A DNA stretch of 64,000 nucleotides from Caulobacter sp. NIBR2454 (GCF_027474405.1 NZ_CP114871.1:1125001-1189000); one strand, 5' to 3'. Shown: positions 33,029 through 42,212, counted from the first letter of the stretch. Notes: generated from the sequence alone by a model not told the origin. Numbers and translations are program-made.

Positions 33029-33384
33029 AAGTACTCACCGCCAACCGCCTGATCGATGGCGAGGTCGTGTTCTGGAAGGCCGGCCAGTGGGTCGAGCGCT
33101 TCGCCGACGCTGAGCTGTTCACCGAGATCGAGCCAGGCGAGGCCGCCGTGGCCGTCGGCAAGAGCCAGCCCACCGTGATCGTCGAGCCCTATCTGATCGA
33201 CGTCGTCGAGGCGGGCGCGGGCTTGGCCCCGGTCAGCTATCGCGAGCGCATTCGCGCGCTCGGCCCCACCAATGAGCTGGGCCACGGCAAGCAGTCCGAG
33301 GGCGGCGACGCCATCGAGGCCCTGCAGCACGCCTCCGGCGCGGCCCGCTCCACCGGTCGTCTCGACCTGATCCGCAGAAAGTAG
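33025..33384 (+). CDS. DUF2849 protein
   Basis: 119 aa: MKVLTANRLIDGEVVFWKAGQWVERFADAELF ... VIVEPYLIDVVEAGAGLAPVSYRERIRALGPTNELGHGKQ. This is the DUF2849 family, found in alphaproteobacteria next to sulfite reductase genes, function unknown. Overlaps cobA by ATGA and precedes cysI by 13 bases. Context suggests help in sulfite reduction, possibly electron supply or assembly (inference). Confidence 0.8.
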   Translation: MKVLTANRLIDGEVVFWKAGQWVERFADAELFTEIEPGEAAVAVGKSQPTVIVEPYLIDVVEAGAGLAPVSYRERIRALGPTNELGHGKQSEGGDAIEALQHASGAARSTGRLDLIRRK

Positions 33385-33397
33385 AGGGAGGGAGCCG

Positions 33398-35056
33398 ATG
33401 TATCTGTACGACGCCCTCGATAAGGAATTCCTGGCTGACCGGTCCGCGGAGTTCCGCGGCCAGGTGGCGCGGCGCCTCGCCGGCGAGCTGAGCGAGGATC
33501 AGTTCAAGCCTCTGCGGCTGATGAACGGCCTTTATCTGCAACTGCACGCCTACATGCTGCGGGTGGCGATCCCCTATGGCTCGCTGAACGCGGCGCAGGC
33601 GCGCCGCCTGGCCGATATCGCCCGCCGCTACGACAAGGGCTACGGCCACTTCACCACCCGCCAGAACATCCAGTTCAACTGGATCAAGCTGGGCGACGCG
33701 CCAGACATCCTCGACCAACTGGCCGAGGTGGACCTGCACGCCATCCAGACCAGCGGCAATTGCATCCGCAACGTCACGTCCGACCCCTATGCCGGCGCCA
33801 CCGCCGACGAAGTCGATGATCCGCGCGTGTGGTCGGAGGTGATCCGCCAATGGTCGACGCTGCATCCGGAATTCTCGTTCCTGCCGCGCAAGTTCAAGAT
33901 CGCCATCACCGCCGCGCCCAAGGACCGCACGGCGGCGCGTGTGCATGACATCGGCCTGGTGGCCCGTCGCGGTCGCGACGGCTCGCTCGGCTTTGAAGTG
34001 ATCGTCGGCGGCGGGCAGGGGCGTACGCCCTATGTCGGTCCGACCATCAAGGAGCATCTGCCGGCGTCGCGCCTGCTGAGCTACCTGGAGGCGGTGCTGC
34101 GCGTCTACAACCGCTACGGACGGCGCGACAACATCTACAAGGCCCGGATCAAGATCCTGGTCGCCGCCCTGGGCGCCGAGGAATTCGGCCGTCAGGTCGA
34201 GGAAGAGTGGGCCAAGATCGACGCCGCCCGCGCCGACCTGCCCGACACCGAACTGGCCCGCATCCGCGGCGCCTTCGCCTCCACGCCCTTCGAGACCCTG
34301 CCGGCGACGTCGGCGGCGTTCGATGCGGCCAAGACCGCTGATCCCGCCTTCGCCCGGTTCGTGCGCAACAACGTCAAGCCGCACAAGAAAGCCGGCTACG
34401 CCATCGTCGAGGTTTCGTTGAAGGCGATCGGCCAGACGCCGGGCGACGCCACGGCCGATCAGCTCGATATCGCCGCCGACCTGGCCGAGCGCTACAGCCT
34501 CAACGACCTGCGCGTCACCCACGCCCAGAACCTGGTGCTGCCGCACGTGAAGCTGGACGACGTTCCGGTGGTGCATGCGGCCTTGCAAAAGGCGGGTCTG
34601 GCCACGGCCAATATCGACCTGGCGTCTGACATCATCGCCTGCCCGGGTCTGGACTATTGCGCCCTGGCCAACGCCCGCGCGATCCCGGTGGCTCAGCATA
34701 TCGCCGAGAAATTCGCCGACGCCGACTACGCCGAGAAGGTCGGCGAACTGAAGATCAAGATCAGCGGCTGCATCAACGCCTGCGGCCACCACCACGTCGC
34801 CCACATCGGTGTGCTGGGCGTCGATAAGAAGGGCGAGGAGTTTTACCAGCTCTCGCTGGGCGGCTCCGGCGCCGAGGACGCCAGCATCGCCCAGATTCTC
34901 GGCCCGGCCTTGCCTGCCGACAAGGTGGCGGGCGCGGTGGACGTTCTGGTGGAGAAGTACCTGTCAGTGCGCGAGGGCGAGGAGCGTTTCCTCGACACCT
35001 TCCGCCGCATCGGCATGGCCCCGTTCAAGGAGGCCGTCTATGCCGACGCTCATTAA
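33398..35056 (+). CDS. cysI: Sulfite reductase hemoprotein subunit
   Basis: 552 aa. Nitrite/sulfite reductase fold with two ferredoxin-like repeats; siroheme/[4Fe-4S] ligands C-x5-C in IIACPGLDYCALAN (~residue 415) and C-x3-C in ISGCINACGHHH (~455). Early motif KGYGHFTTRQNIQFNW. Reduces sulfite to sulfide with six electrons. ATG follows GGGAGGGAG. No flavoprotein subunit (CysJ) is nearby, so another electron donor is used. Confidence 0.9.
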   Translation: MYLYDALDKEFLADRSAEFRGQVARRLAGELSEDQFKPLRLMNGLYLQLHAYMLRVAIPYGSLNAAQARRLADIARRYDKGYGHFTTRQNIQFNWIKLGDAPDILDQLAEVDLHAIQTSGNCIRNVTSDPYAGATADEVDDPRVWSEVIRQWSTLHPEFSFLPRKFKIAITAAPKDRTAARVHDIGLVARRGRDGSLGFEVIVGGGQGRTPYVGPTIKEHLPASRLLSYLEAVLRVYNRYGRRDNIYKARIKILVAALGAEEFGRQVEEEWAKIDAARADLPDTELARIRGAFASTPFETLPATSAAFDAAKTADPAFARFVRNNVKPHKKAGYAIVEVSLKAIGQTPGDATADQLDIAADLAERYSLNDLRVTHAQNLVLPHVKLDDVPVVHAALQKAGLATANIDLASDIIACPGLDYCALANARAIPVAQHIAEKFADADYAEKVGELKIKISGCINACGHHHVAHIGVLGVDKKGEEFYQLSLGGSGAEDASIAQILGPALPADKVAGAVDVLVEKYLSVREGEERFLDTFRRIGMAPFKEAVYADAH

Positions 35057-35540
35057 GCTGACCGACGCCGGCTATGCCGAGATCGACAACGACTTCGTCC
35101 ATGTGGCGGACGAGGACGACGCGCCCAATGCCGACGCGGTGATCTTGTCCCACGCCCGGTTCCAGGCCGAAGGCGAAGCCCTGCTGGCCGCCGGCCGCAA
35201 GGTGGGGGTTCGGTTGGAGAGCGATCAGGCGGTCGAGGACCTGGCCTATGACCTGCCGCGCCTGTCAGTGGTGGCCCTGGCCTTCCCGAAATTTCGCGAC
35301 GGCCGCGCCTTCACCAGCGCCCGGCTGTTGCGCGAACGTCTGGGATTCACGGGCGAGGTGAGGGCGGTGGGGGACGTGTTCCGCGAGCAGGCTGGTTTCA
35401 TGGTCCGCTGCGGGTTCGACGCCTTCGAGCCGTCGGACGGCTCCAATGCACAGGAGTGGGGGAAGGCCGCCGGGCGGTTCCGGCATGTGTACCAGCGCGC
35501 CGCCGACGACCGCGCGCCGGCCTTCGAGGAAAGGGCCTGA
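35040..35540 (+). CDS. DUF934 protein
   Basis: 166 aa: MPTLIKLTDAGYAEIDNDFVHVADED ... VALAFPKFRDGRAFTSARLLRERLGFTGEVRAVGDVFREQAGFMVRCGFDAFE. DUF934 family, regularly encoded between cysI and cysH in proteobacteria; proposed as an oxidoreductase-linked accessory of sulfite reduction, unproven. ATG at 35040 overlaps the last 17 bases of cysI. Confidence 0.8.
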   Translation: MPTLIKLTDAGYAEIDNDFVHVADEDDAPNADAVILSHARFQAEGEALLAAGRKVGVRLESDQAVEDLAYDLPRLSVVALAFPKFRDGRAFTSARLLRERLGFTGEVRAVGDVFREQAGFMVRCGFDAFEPSDGSNAQEWGKAAGRFRHVYQRAADDRAPAFEERA

Positions 35541-35542
35541 CC

Positions 35543-36280
35543 ATGGCCTTCGACCGCGAGCATCCCCATTCCTTCGCCGCGCGGCTGAACGCCGATCTGC
35601 GCGACGCGCCGCCCCAACGGGTGCTCGAGGCCGCCTGGGCCGTCTATGGCGACAAGCTGGCTCTGGTCTCTTCTTTCGGGGCGGAGTCTGCGGTGTTGCT
35701 GCACATCGCGGCCCAGATCACCCGCAAGATTCCGGTCCTGTTCCTGGACACCGGCATGCTGTTTGGTCAGACGCTCGACTACCGCAGGCAATTGGCCGAG
35801 CGCCTGGGCCTGACTGACGTGCGCGACTTGCGCCCCAAGTTCGCTGATCTGGCGCTCAAGGATCCGGCGTCAAATCTTTGGAAGACCAGCACCGACGCCT
35901 GCTGCGACATCCGCAAGGTGCGCCCGCTCGATGAAGCGCTGGGCGGGTTCGAGGCTTGGATCACCGGCCGCAAGCGGTTCCACGGCGGCGATCGGCTGCA
36001 CCTGCCGGTGGTCGAAGAGGCAGGGTCGCAGGTGAAGTTCAACCCGCTGGCCAATTGGTCCAAGGCCGAACTGGACGCCTATGCGGCCAAGCATGAACTG
36101 CCGGCCCATCCACTGGTGGCGAACGGTTTCCCGTCGATCGGCTGCTGGCCCTGCACCAAACCGGTTGAGGCCGGCGCGGACGTGCGCGCCGGCCGTTGGC
36201 AGGGTCAGGAGAAGACCGAATGCGGCATCCACGTCGCCCGCGCGCCTGGTCGTGAAACCAGCATGGGCGAGGGGATCTAG
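35543..36280 (+). CDS. cysH: Adenylylsulfate/phosphoadenylylsulfate reductase
   Basis: 245 aa. LVSSFGAESAVLLHIAAQI (PP-loop, ~residue 45), LFLDTGMLF, and the Cys pattern CC in TSTDACCDIRKVRPL, C-x2-C in SIGCWPCTKPV and catalytic Cys in TECGIHVAR. The CC...CxxC set binds a [4Fe-4S] cluster in bacterial enzymes that use APS. Reduces APS to sulfite with thioredoxin. Last gene of the operon, 2 bases after DUF934. Confidence 0.9.
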   Translation: MAFDREHPHSFAARLNADLRDAPPQRVLEAAWAVYGDKLALVSSFGAESAVLLHIAAQITRKIPVLFLDTGMLFGQTLDYRRQLAERLGLTDVRDLRPKFADLALKDPASNLWKTSTDACCDIRKVRPLDEALGGFEAWITGRKRFHGGDRLHLPVVEEAGSQVKFNPLANWSKAELDAYAAKHELPAHPLVANGFPSIGCWPCTKPVEAGADVRAGRWQGQEKTECGIHVARAPGRETSMGEGI

Positions 36281-36449
36281 ACCCTCCCGGGTGGGGCCAA
36301 CCGCGCTCGGAGATGGCCTGCGCGCAAAGCCTCGCCGGTGGCTTGCCCGTTGCGCGCGGCGGCAATCAACCTCAGCCATGAGTAGAGTCCGCGGGCCGAA
36401 TCTGGCCATGTGCTGGTTGGACGCTGCGGCTTGAGGGAAGGGAGGGGAA

Positions 36450-39400
36450 ATGGTCTCACCGATCATCAAGTACTCCCTGGCCCAGTTCAGCGCCCTTTCG
36501 GCCACCGAGGCCCAGAGCCTGACGGCGGCCGACATGAGGCTGCTATCGACCTCGCAGCTGAGCGCCATGAGCGCCACCGCCATCGGCGAGCTGTCCCAGG
36601 CGCAGGTCGAGGCGCTCTCCACAGCGCAGGTCAAAGGGCTCAAGGCCGCCCAGATACCGCATCTGGATTCGGCGGTGTCCTTTTCGGTGGCCCAGCTGAA
36701 GGTGTTCGCGGCCGACCAGATGCGCGGGTTCGACACCACTCGCATCGCTGGCCTCGACGCGGGTGAACTGGCCGTTCTGTCGGGCCAGCAGCTATCAGGA
36801 CTTGCGGACACGGCGATCAACGCCCTGGTGGCCACCCAGCTGGACGCCCTGAGCGCTCGCCAACTGGCGGGGCTGACTGCCATGGCGCTGTCGCAACTGG
36901 ACGCCACGCGGATTGGCCTGCTCGACAGCGACCAGATCAGGGGCCTGACCGCCGTCCAGATGAAAGACCTGAGCGCCGCCGATTTCTCCGAGTTCACCAC
37001 CACCCAGGTTTCGGCGATGACCGGCGGCCAACTCGGCGCCCTGTCGGGGACCAACCTGCAGTCGCTATCGCTGACCCAGATGATGTCCCTGGACGCGACC
37101 CAGGTGCGCGGTCTGACGGCGACGCAACTGCGGATGCTGGGCGCCGGCGACCTGGCCGAGTTCGGGACCACCCAGATTGCCGCGCTCACAGCGGGTCAGG
37201 TTGCGGCGCTCAGCAGCACGCAGCTGGCCGGGCTCGATCAGACCCAGGTGCGCGCCCTCGGCGGCGCTCAGATGCGCGCGATCTCGCCCAGTTTGCTGGC
37301 CGTCCTGACGGCGGCCGACATCGCAAGGTTTGGCGCCGACCAGATCGGCGGACTGACCGCCGCGCAGCTAAAGGTTCTAAGCAGCGCGACGCTCGCAACG
37401 CTCGACGAGACCCAGGTCCGCGCCCTGCCGGCCAGCCAGATTCAGGGGCTGTCGCCGACCGCCTTTGCTGGCTTGAGCCAGACCCAGGTCTCCTGGCTGA
37501 ACGTGTCCCAGATCAGGGGGCTGTCGACCAGCCAGGTGCGCGCCTTGGACGCCGGCGCGTTTGAGCGGCTTGACGCCACCCAGGTATCGGCCCTGACCGG
37601 CGCCCAGCTCGGCGCCCTATCGACGACGAACCTGCTGAGCCTCGACGCCACCCAGGTGCGCGGACTGGACGCCAGCCAGATGCGCGGCATCACGGCTGGC
37701 CAACTTCGCGCGATGACCGAGACTGATCTGGCCGAGCTCGGCGTCTCCCAGATCGCCTCGCTCCTGGGCACGCAGGTCACCGCCCTCAGCGCCACGCAGC
37801 TTTCAGCCCTTGACCGCACCCAGGTCCAGGCGTTGGGCGCGGCCCAGATGCGCGGCGTCACCGCCGGCCAGATGGCCGGCCTGTCGGTCACCGACCTGGG
37901 CGAGTTCGCTGCGACCCAAATCCAGGCCCTGTCAGCCGCGCAATTGGGCGTCCTGGGCGCAGCCGCCGCGTCGGTCATGGACGAGGCTTGGCTCGACGCC
38001 CTTTCGACCCGGCAGATCGCCGGACTGTCCACCGCCGCTCTCAACCAGTTCAGCGCCACGCAGTTGGCCAGTCTGAGCCTTGAACAGGTCAAGGGCCTGA
38101 CCGCGCTTCAGATACGCTCCCTAGACGCCACCGCTTTCGGCGGCCTCAACGATGAGCAGTTGGCCGCCTTCAGCGGCGCGCAACTGGCTGCGCTGTCGGC
38201 GACCAACCTCAACAGCCTGGACAGCGCCCAAATGCAGGCGCTGGACGCGACAAAGCTCAAGGCGCTCGCCGCTTCGCAGCTTGCCGGGTTGTCCGCGACC
38301 CGGATCGCCGATCTTGGCCCCACCCAGATCGCGGCGCTCGCGCCCTCCCAGATCAAGGGTCTGTCGGCCACCGCCTTCGCCGCCCTCGATGCGGGGCAGG
38401 TGGGCTCCCTGAGCGCACCGCAGATCCAGGCCCTGGCGCCCACGCAACTGTCGCTTCTGGACGCGACCGGCGTCGCGAAATTCAGCAACACGCAGCTTAG
38501 GGCTCTGAGCGGAGGGCAATTGAGCGGCTTGCCGTCTCTGTCCATGCTCGATGCGGCCAACCTGGACCGGCTGACGGCGGCGCAGCTTGGCGGGCTGCGG
38601 CCCGGGCAGTTGAGCTCGCTGACCCAGACCCAGATGGCTTCGCTGGAGGCCAGCCAGATCCGCGGCCTGACCGCCCAGCAGATCAAGGCCCTGGCCGCCA
38701 CGGACCTGGCCGAATTTGGCCCAACCCAGATCGCCGCCCTGACCGCGGCCCAACTCACGGCCTTGAGCGCCCCGCAACTGGCGGCCCTAGCCGACACCCA
38801 GTTGCAGGCGCTGACCGCCTCACAGGTGCGCGCGCTGTCGGTCACCACGCTGAAGGCCATCCCCGCCGCCGAGCTTGCAAGGTTTGGCCCCGAGCAATTG
38901 TCAGGTCTCACATCGCCGCAGCTGGCGGCCTTGGGCTCCGACAGGTTCGGTGATCTCGACAGGACACAGATCGGGGGGCTCAAGGCCAGTCAGCTGTCGG
39001 CCCTGACCGCCCAGGCGTTCGCCCAACTGACCAGCACCCAGGTCGGCTGGCTCGATGCGACCCAGATCAGGGGTCTGACGGCCGCGCAGTTGCGGGGGCT
39101 GGCGGCGGCGGACTTCGCCGAGTTCACCACCACCCAGATCGGCGCCCTCACGGGCGCCCAGCTGGGCGCGCTTTCGCTCACCAGCTTCGCGGGCCTGAGC
39201 GCCACGCAACTGGGCGATCTGGACGCGACCCAGGTCCGTGGTCTCGCCGCCAGCCAACTGGCCCAGCTGACCGCTGGCCAGATGGCGGCCCTGGGTGAGA
39301 CCCAAATCCGCGCCCTGTCCCAGGTGCAGGTGCGCGCGCTGGCGGCCACCAGCATCGGGCAGCTGGACGCCACCCAGATCGGCTTTCTTGGAGCCACGCA

Positions 39401-39710
39401 GATACAGGGCCTCAGCCTGACCCAACTGCGGCAATTGTCGGCCACCGAATTTGGGCGCCTTACGTCCGCACAGGTGATGGCCATGACGCGCCTGCAGATG
39501 CCAGGACTGTCGGAGGGCGTGCTGGACGCGCTGACCATCACCGACATGGCCCTCTTTGCGCCCACCCAGATCGCCGGCCTGGCGGCCAGCCAGCTTGATC
39601 GTCTGAGCGCCGCGCACATCGCGGCGCTGACCGATGAACAGGTGGCGGCCATGACCGCGGCGCAGATCCAGTCGCTGGATGAAGCCCAGCGCCAGGCGCT
39701 GGTTCAGTAG
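36450..39710 (+). CDS. Giant octapeptide-repeat protein
   Basis: 1086 aa made almost entirely of eight-residue repeats, pattern [S/T]-x-x-Q-[L/V/I]-x-x-L, about 134 in a row (for example QVRGLTAT, QLRMLGAG, QIAALTAG). Hydrophobic residues recur at octad positions 2 and 5, Q/D/N/A at 1, S/T/D around 6. No Cys and few aromatics; no signal peptide or membrane helix seen. Strong ribosome site GGGAGGGGAAATG. A longer 56-residue order overlies the octads. I recognise no named family; a solenoid, surface or secreted structural role is inference. Gene order places it directly upstream of a TPR-FkbM methyltransferase. Confidence 0.85.
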   Translation: MVSPIIKYSLAQFSALSATEAQSLTAADMRLLSTSQLSAMSATAIGELSQAQVEALSTAQVKGLKAAQIPHLDSAVSFSVAQLKVFAADQMRGFDTTRIAGLDAGELAVLSGQQLSGLADTAINALVATQLDALSARQLAGLTAMALSQLDATRIGLLDSDQIRGLTAVQMKDLSAADFSEFTTTQVSAMTGGQLGALSGTNLQSLSLTQMMSLDATQVRGLTATQLRMLGAGDLAEFGTTQIAALTAGQVAALSSTQLAGLDQTQVRALGGAQMRAISPSLLAVLTAADIARFGADQIGGLTAAQLKVLSSATLATLDETQVRALPASQIQGLSPTAFAGLSQTQVSWLNVSQIRGLSTSQVRALDAGAFERLDATQVSALTGAQLGALSTTNLLSLDATQVRGLDASQMRGITAGQLRAMTETDLAELGVSQIASLLGTQVTALSATQLSALDRTQVQALGAAQMRGVTAGQMAGLSVTDLGEFAATQIQALSAAQLGVLGAAAASVMDEAWLDALSTRQIAGLSTAALNQFSATQLASLSLEQVKGLTALQIRSLDATAFGGLNDEQLAAFSGAQLAALSATNLNSLDSAQMQALDATKLKALAASQLAGLSATRIADLGPTQIAALAPSQIKGLSATAFAALDAGQVGSLSAPQIQALAPTQLSLLDATGVAKFSNTQLRALSGGQLSGLPSLSMLDAANLDRLTAAQLGGLRPGQLSSLTQTQMASLEASQIRGLTAQQIKALAATDLAEFGPTQIAALTAAQLTALSAPQLAALADTQLQALTASQVRALSVTTLKAIPAAELARFGPEQLSGLTSPQLAALGSDRFGDLDRTQIGGLKASQLSALTAQAFAQLTSTQVGWLDATQIRGLTAAQLRGLAAADFAEFTTTQIGALTGAQLGALSLTSFAGLSATQLGDLDATQVRGLAASQLAQLTAGQMAALGETQIRALSQVQVRALAATSIGQLDATQIGFLGATQIQGLSLTQLRQLSATEFGRLTSAQVMAMTRLQMPGLSEGVLDALTITDMALFAPTQIAGLAASQLDRLSAAHIAALTDEQVAAMTAAQIQSLDEAQRQALVQ
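36486..39705 (+). repeat. 24-bp tandem coding repeat array (octapeptide array)
   Basis: In-frame 24-bp units, diverged in sequence but constant in period, encode the octads. Acidic octads of type D-[LFI]-x-[ER]-[FL] replace the Q octad at residues 178, 234, 290, 426, 482, 752, 808 and 888. Five gaps among the first five and the 752/808 pair equal 56 residues (7 octads) or a multiple of 8, showing growth by block duplication. Confidence 0.8.
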
Positions 39711-39755
39711 CGGTATGCCCTCCCTGTCAGCCGCATCCCGCGGACACCTGTACCG

Positions 39756-41825
39756 ATGACTATGCAGCAAGGCGCGGCGCGTGCGCCGTCGGCCTACGTT
39801 CAACCAAACCAGAAGGCGGCCCAGATCAACGTCATGATAGATTCCGACTTCCGCGCGAGCGCTGGCGACTATCTGATCAAATCCCTGGACTGGGCCGTGC
39901 TTGATCCGCACGGACTGGCCGGAGCGGTCGATCCCGAGCTCCTCGATTTTCTGATTCATACCGCCCGCAACCATCGGTTCGGGCGCTTTATCTCCATGCG
40001 GGACCTTGCCCACGCTGTCCGCAGGACACAAGGCGACGATCCAGCCAGCCTGAGCTGGTCCTATGAGGGTATCGCCGCCGCGGAGCTTGGTGACGCACAG
40101 CGCGCCTTTCAATGCCTGATGACTGCGGCCGCTGTCACGCCACAGCTGCCCGCCCACCACTACAACTGCGCGATCCTGGTGATCCGCAGCAATGGCGACT
40201 ACGAAGCCGCCGCGGCCTGCTTCGAGCGCGCCCTGGCGTGCGACCCCGGTCACACGCCATCGTGGGGAGGGCTGGCGGTCGCGGCCCTCAAGCTTGGCGA
40301 AAACGAACGGGCCATCAACGCGGCGCGCAAGGCCCTTGAGCATGGCGGGGAAGGCCGCGCCTTGAACCATCTTTGTCTCGCCGCCGCTCAGGAGCGCCTT
40401 GGCAGAGACTTCGACTTCCCCGCGGCGCCCAACCCCGCCCCCATGGCGATTCCCCCCCTGGAGCTTGAGCCGCCGTCCATCGTGCTGACGGTGGCCCTGG
40501 ATGACGCGGGCGTCGAACAGGCCCTGCGGCTGGCGACTTCGGTCGCTCAAAGCGCCGCCGGCTGGGCGGTCCATGTGCTTGCTTGCAATCCATCGCCCTG
40601 GGCGCGCCAGAGCCTGGAGGCGGCAAGCGCCCAAGGCGCGTGGTTTTCATGGTCCGCTGAGCTGATGGTCGGTTCTACGCCGTCTGAGCTCAGGACCTTG
40701 GCCGCCCGGATCACCCTATCGCGCTTGCGCGACCTGGCCCGCACGCCCGATGTCAGTGTTGTCCTGGCCCGCTCCTCAATGGTCTTCCACACCGATCCCG
40801 GCGTGATCCTGCCGTCCACCGCACAAGGGGCGGCGGCGCTCATCGGCGAAGGTCTGTTGTGGGACCAGGTGGCGAGCCATGTCATGGCGTTGCGCGGCGG
40901 CGCGGCCGCCGTGCGGTTCGTGGACGCCGCGCTCGCCGCCATGGACGGGCCCTGGAGAACGACGCCCCTGGCTCTGGGCGTGGGACTTTGGCGGGCCTGT
41001 CGCGGGCAGGAAATACGCGCCCTGACGCCCGCCGATCTGCGGATCGTCACAGAGGCGCCGCCCATCACGCAAGCTGCGCCAGCGCGCGGCGACATCAATG
41101 AGCTCGTCGCGTCGCGCTACGGGCAGATGGTTCTCAACAGACACGATCTTTATGTGACTCCCGGCGTGCGCGAGACCGGAGCATGGTCCCAGGACGAGCT
41201 GGACCTGCTCGCCCAACTGATCAAACCAGGTCAGACGGTGCTCGACGTCGGCGCCAACATGGGCAGCCACACGCTCGCCTTCTGCAACTTCGTCGGCCCC
41301 TCCGGGCAGGTGCATGCCTTCGAACCGCAGCGGGTGATGTTCCAGGCGATGGTGGCGGGCGTGGCGCTCAACAGCTGGACCAACGCCTGGTGCTACATGG
41401 CGGCCGTCGGGGCGAAGCGCGGACACATCGAGGTGCCCGACGTCGCCTATGACGAGCCCAGCAATTTCGGGATTATGTCGCTGGTTCCCGGCTGGGAGGG
41501 CGCGGACAATCTTCGCCTCGCCGCGCGGACGCAGACGGTCGAGGTCCTCACGATCGATGGCCTTGGCCTGTCGCGCTGCGACCTGATCAAGATCGATGTG
41601 GAGGGAATGGAAAGGGACGTCCTGGCCGGCGCCGCGGCGACCCTGAAAGCGCACCGGCCCATCCTCTATATGGAGTGCCAGGAGGGCCCCCGCGGCGCTG
41701 AGTGTCTGGCCTACCTCAAGCAGTTCGGCTACCGCGCCTGGTGGCATGGCCATGCCGGATCCCAGAACGTCGTCGCCTTTCCGCAGGAAAGCGCGCCCGC
41801 GACCCTGGGGCTGCAGGAAGCTTGA
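39756..41825 (+). CDS. TPR protein fused to an FkbM-type methyltransferase
   Basis: 689 aa. Residues ~95-215 hold tetratricopeptide-like repeats (SWSYEGIAAAELGDAQRAFQCL, YEAAAACFERALACDPGHTPSW, NERAINAARKALEHGG). Residues ~230-430 are a segment without clear family (SIVLTVALDDAGVEQALRLATSVAQ). Residues ~470-670 are an FkbM methyltransferase: TVLDVGANMGSHTLAFCNFVGPSG (SAM loop), VHAFEPQ, LIKIDVEGMERDVLAGA, ILYMECQ. FkbM enzymes O-methylate sugars or polyketides. 45 bases after the repeat protein, likely same transcript; may modify glycans on the cell surface or on the repeat protein (inference). Start ATG 39756 lacks a good ribosome site; 39762 is an alternative. Confidence 0.75.
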   Translation: MTMQQGAARAPSAYVQPNQKAAQINVMIDSDFRASAGDYLIKSLDWAVLDPHGLAGAVDPELLDFLIHTARNHRFGRFISMRDLAHAVRRTQGDDPASLSWSYEGIAAAELGDAQRAFQCLMTAAAVTPQLPAHHYNCAILVIRSNGDYEAAAACFERALACDPGHTPSWGGLAVAALKLGENERAINAARKALEHGGEGRALNHLCLAAAQERLGRDFDFPAAPNPAPMAIPPLELEPPSIVLTVALDDAGVEQALRLATSVAQSAAGWAVHVLACNPSPWARQSLEAASAQGAWFSWSAELMVGSTPSELRTLAARITLSRLRDLARTPDVSVVLARSSMVFHTDPGVILPSTAQGAAALIGEGLLWDQVASHVMALRGGAAAVRFVDAALAAMDGPWRTTPLALGVGLWRACRGQEIRALTPADLRIVTEAPPITQAAPARGDINELVASRYGQMVLNRHDLYVTPGVRETGAWSQDELDLLAQLIKPGQTVLDVGANMGSHTLAFCNFVGPSGQVHAFEPQRVMFQAMVAGVALNSWTNAWCYMAAVGAKRGHIEVPDVAYDEPSNFGIMSLVPGWEGADNLRLAARTQTVEVLTIDGLGLSRCDLIKIDVEGMERDVLAGAAATLKAHRPILYMECQEGPRGAECLAYLKQFGYRAWWHGHAGSQNVVAFPQESAPATLGLQEA

Positions 41826-41844
41826 CCCGGCGGGCATGCGATTG

Positions 41845-41869
41845 AAGGGAGCCCCTGGGGGCTCCCTTT
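41845..41869 (+). terminator. Rho-independent terminator
   Basis: GGGAGCCCC (41847-41855) pairs with GGGGCTCCC (41858-41866), flanked by AA and TTT. It ends the repeat-protein/FkbM unit; the reverse strand also gives a hairpin for the convergent RTX remnant. Confidence 0.8.
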
Positions 41870-41877
41870 CTGTCTGC

Positions 41878-42212
41878 CTAAAGCACGAAATCGGCGGCGG
41901 TGAGTGAGCTTACTCCAAGCAACAGAACGCGGAAATCACCCAGCCCATCCCCTTTGACGTCCGCCTCGAACCCCACGTTCGCTCCGGACACCACATAGCG
42001 AAGCTGCCCCGAAACGCCTGTAAAAGCCGCCGTTCCAAGGAAGGTGAAGGCCTGGTTGCCCGAGACATTGCTCCGCGCATCGAGGGCCGAGACATCAATG
42101 CGATCCACTCCGGACACGAAGTCGAAGATGTTGTCGTACCACTGGAAGTGATTGGAGCCGGTGATCGCAGCATAGACGAAGGTGTCGGCTCCGGCGCCGC
42201 CATAGAGGTGAT
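41878..42212 (-). pseudogene. C-terminal remnant of an RTX/type I-secreted protein
   Basis: About 110 residues: [22 protein letters not shown] ... [18 protein letters not shown] ... [22 protein letters not shown]. This is the end of the calcium-binding GGxGxDxF repeat region plus the C-terminal secretion/M10-type domain of type I-secreted proteins. Upstream of NHLYGG the frame runs into the opposite-strand lactate dehydrogenase remnant and the similarity stops. The 5' part of the gene is missing. Any translated ORF from 42357 would have an unrelated start. Confidence 0.75.

Noticed and set aside
36450..39710. CRISPR-like or satellite array
   Set aside because: The 24-bp periodicity is an uninterrupted reading frame with diverged units and no spacers; it encodes the octapeptide protein.
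38901..40634. 577-aa minus-strand open frame
   Set aside because: Antisense of the repeat protein and the TPR-FkbM gene; no independent motifs.
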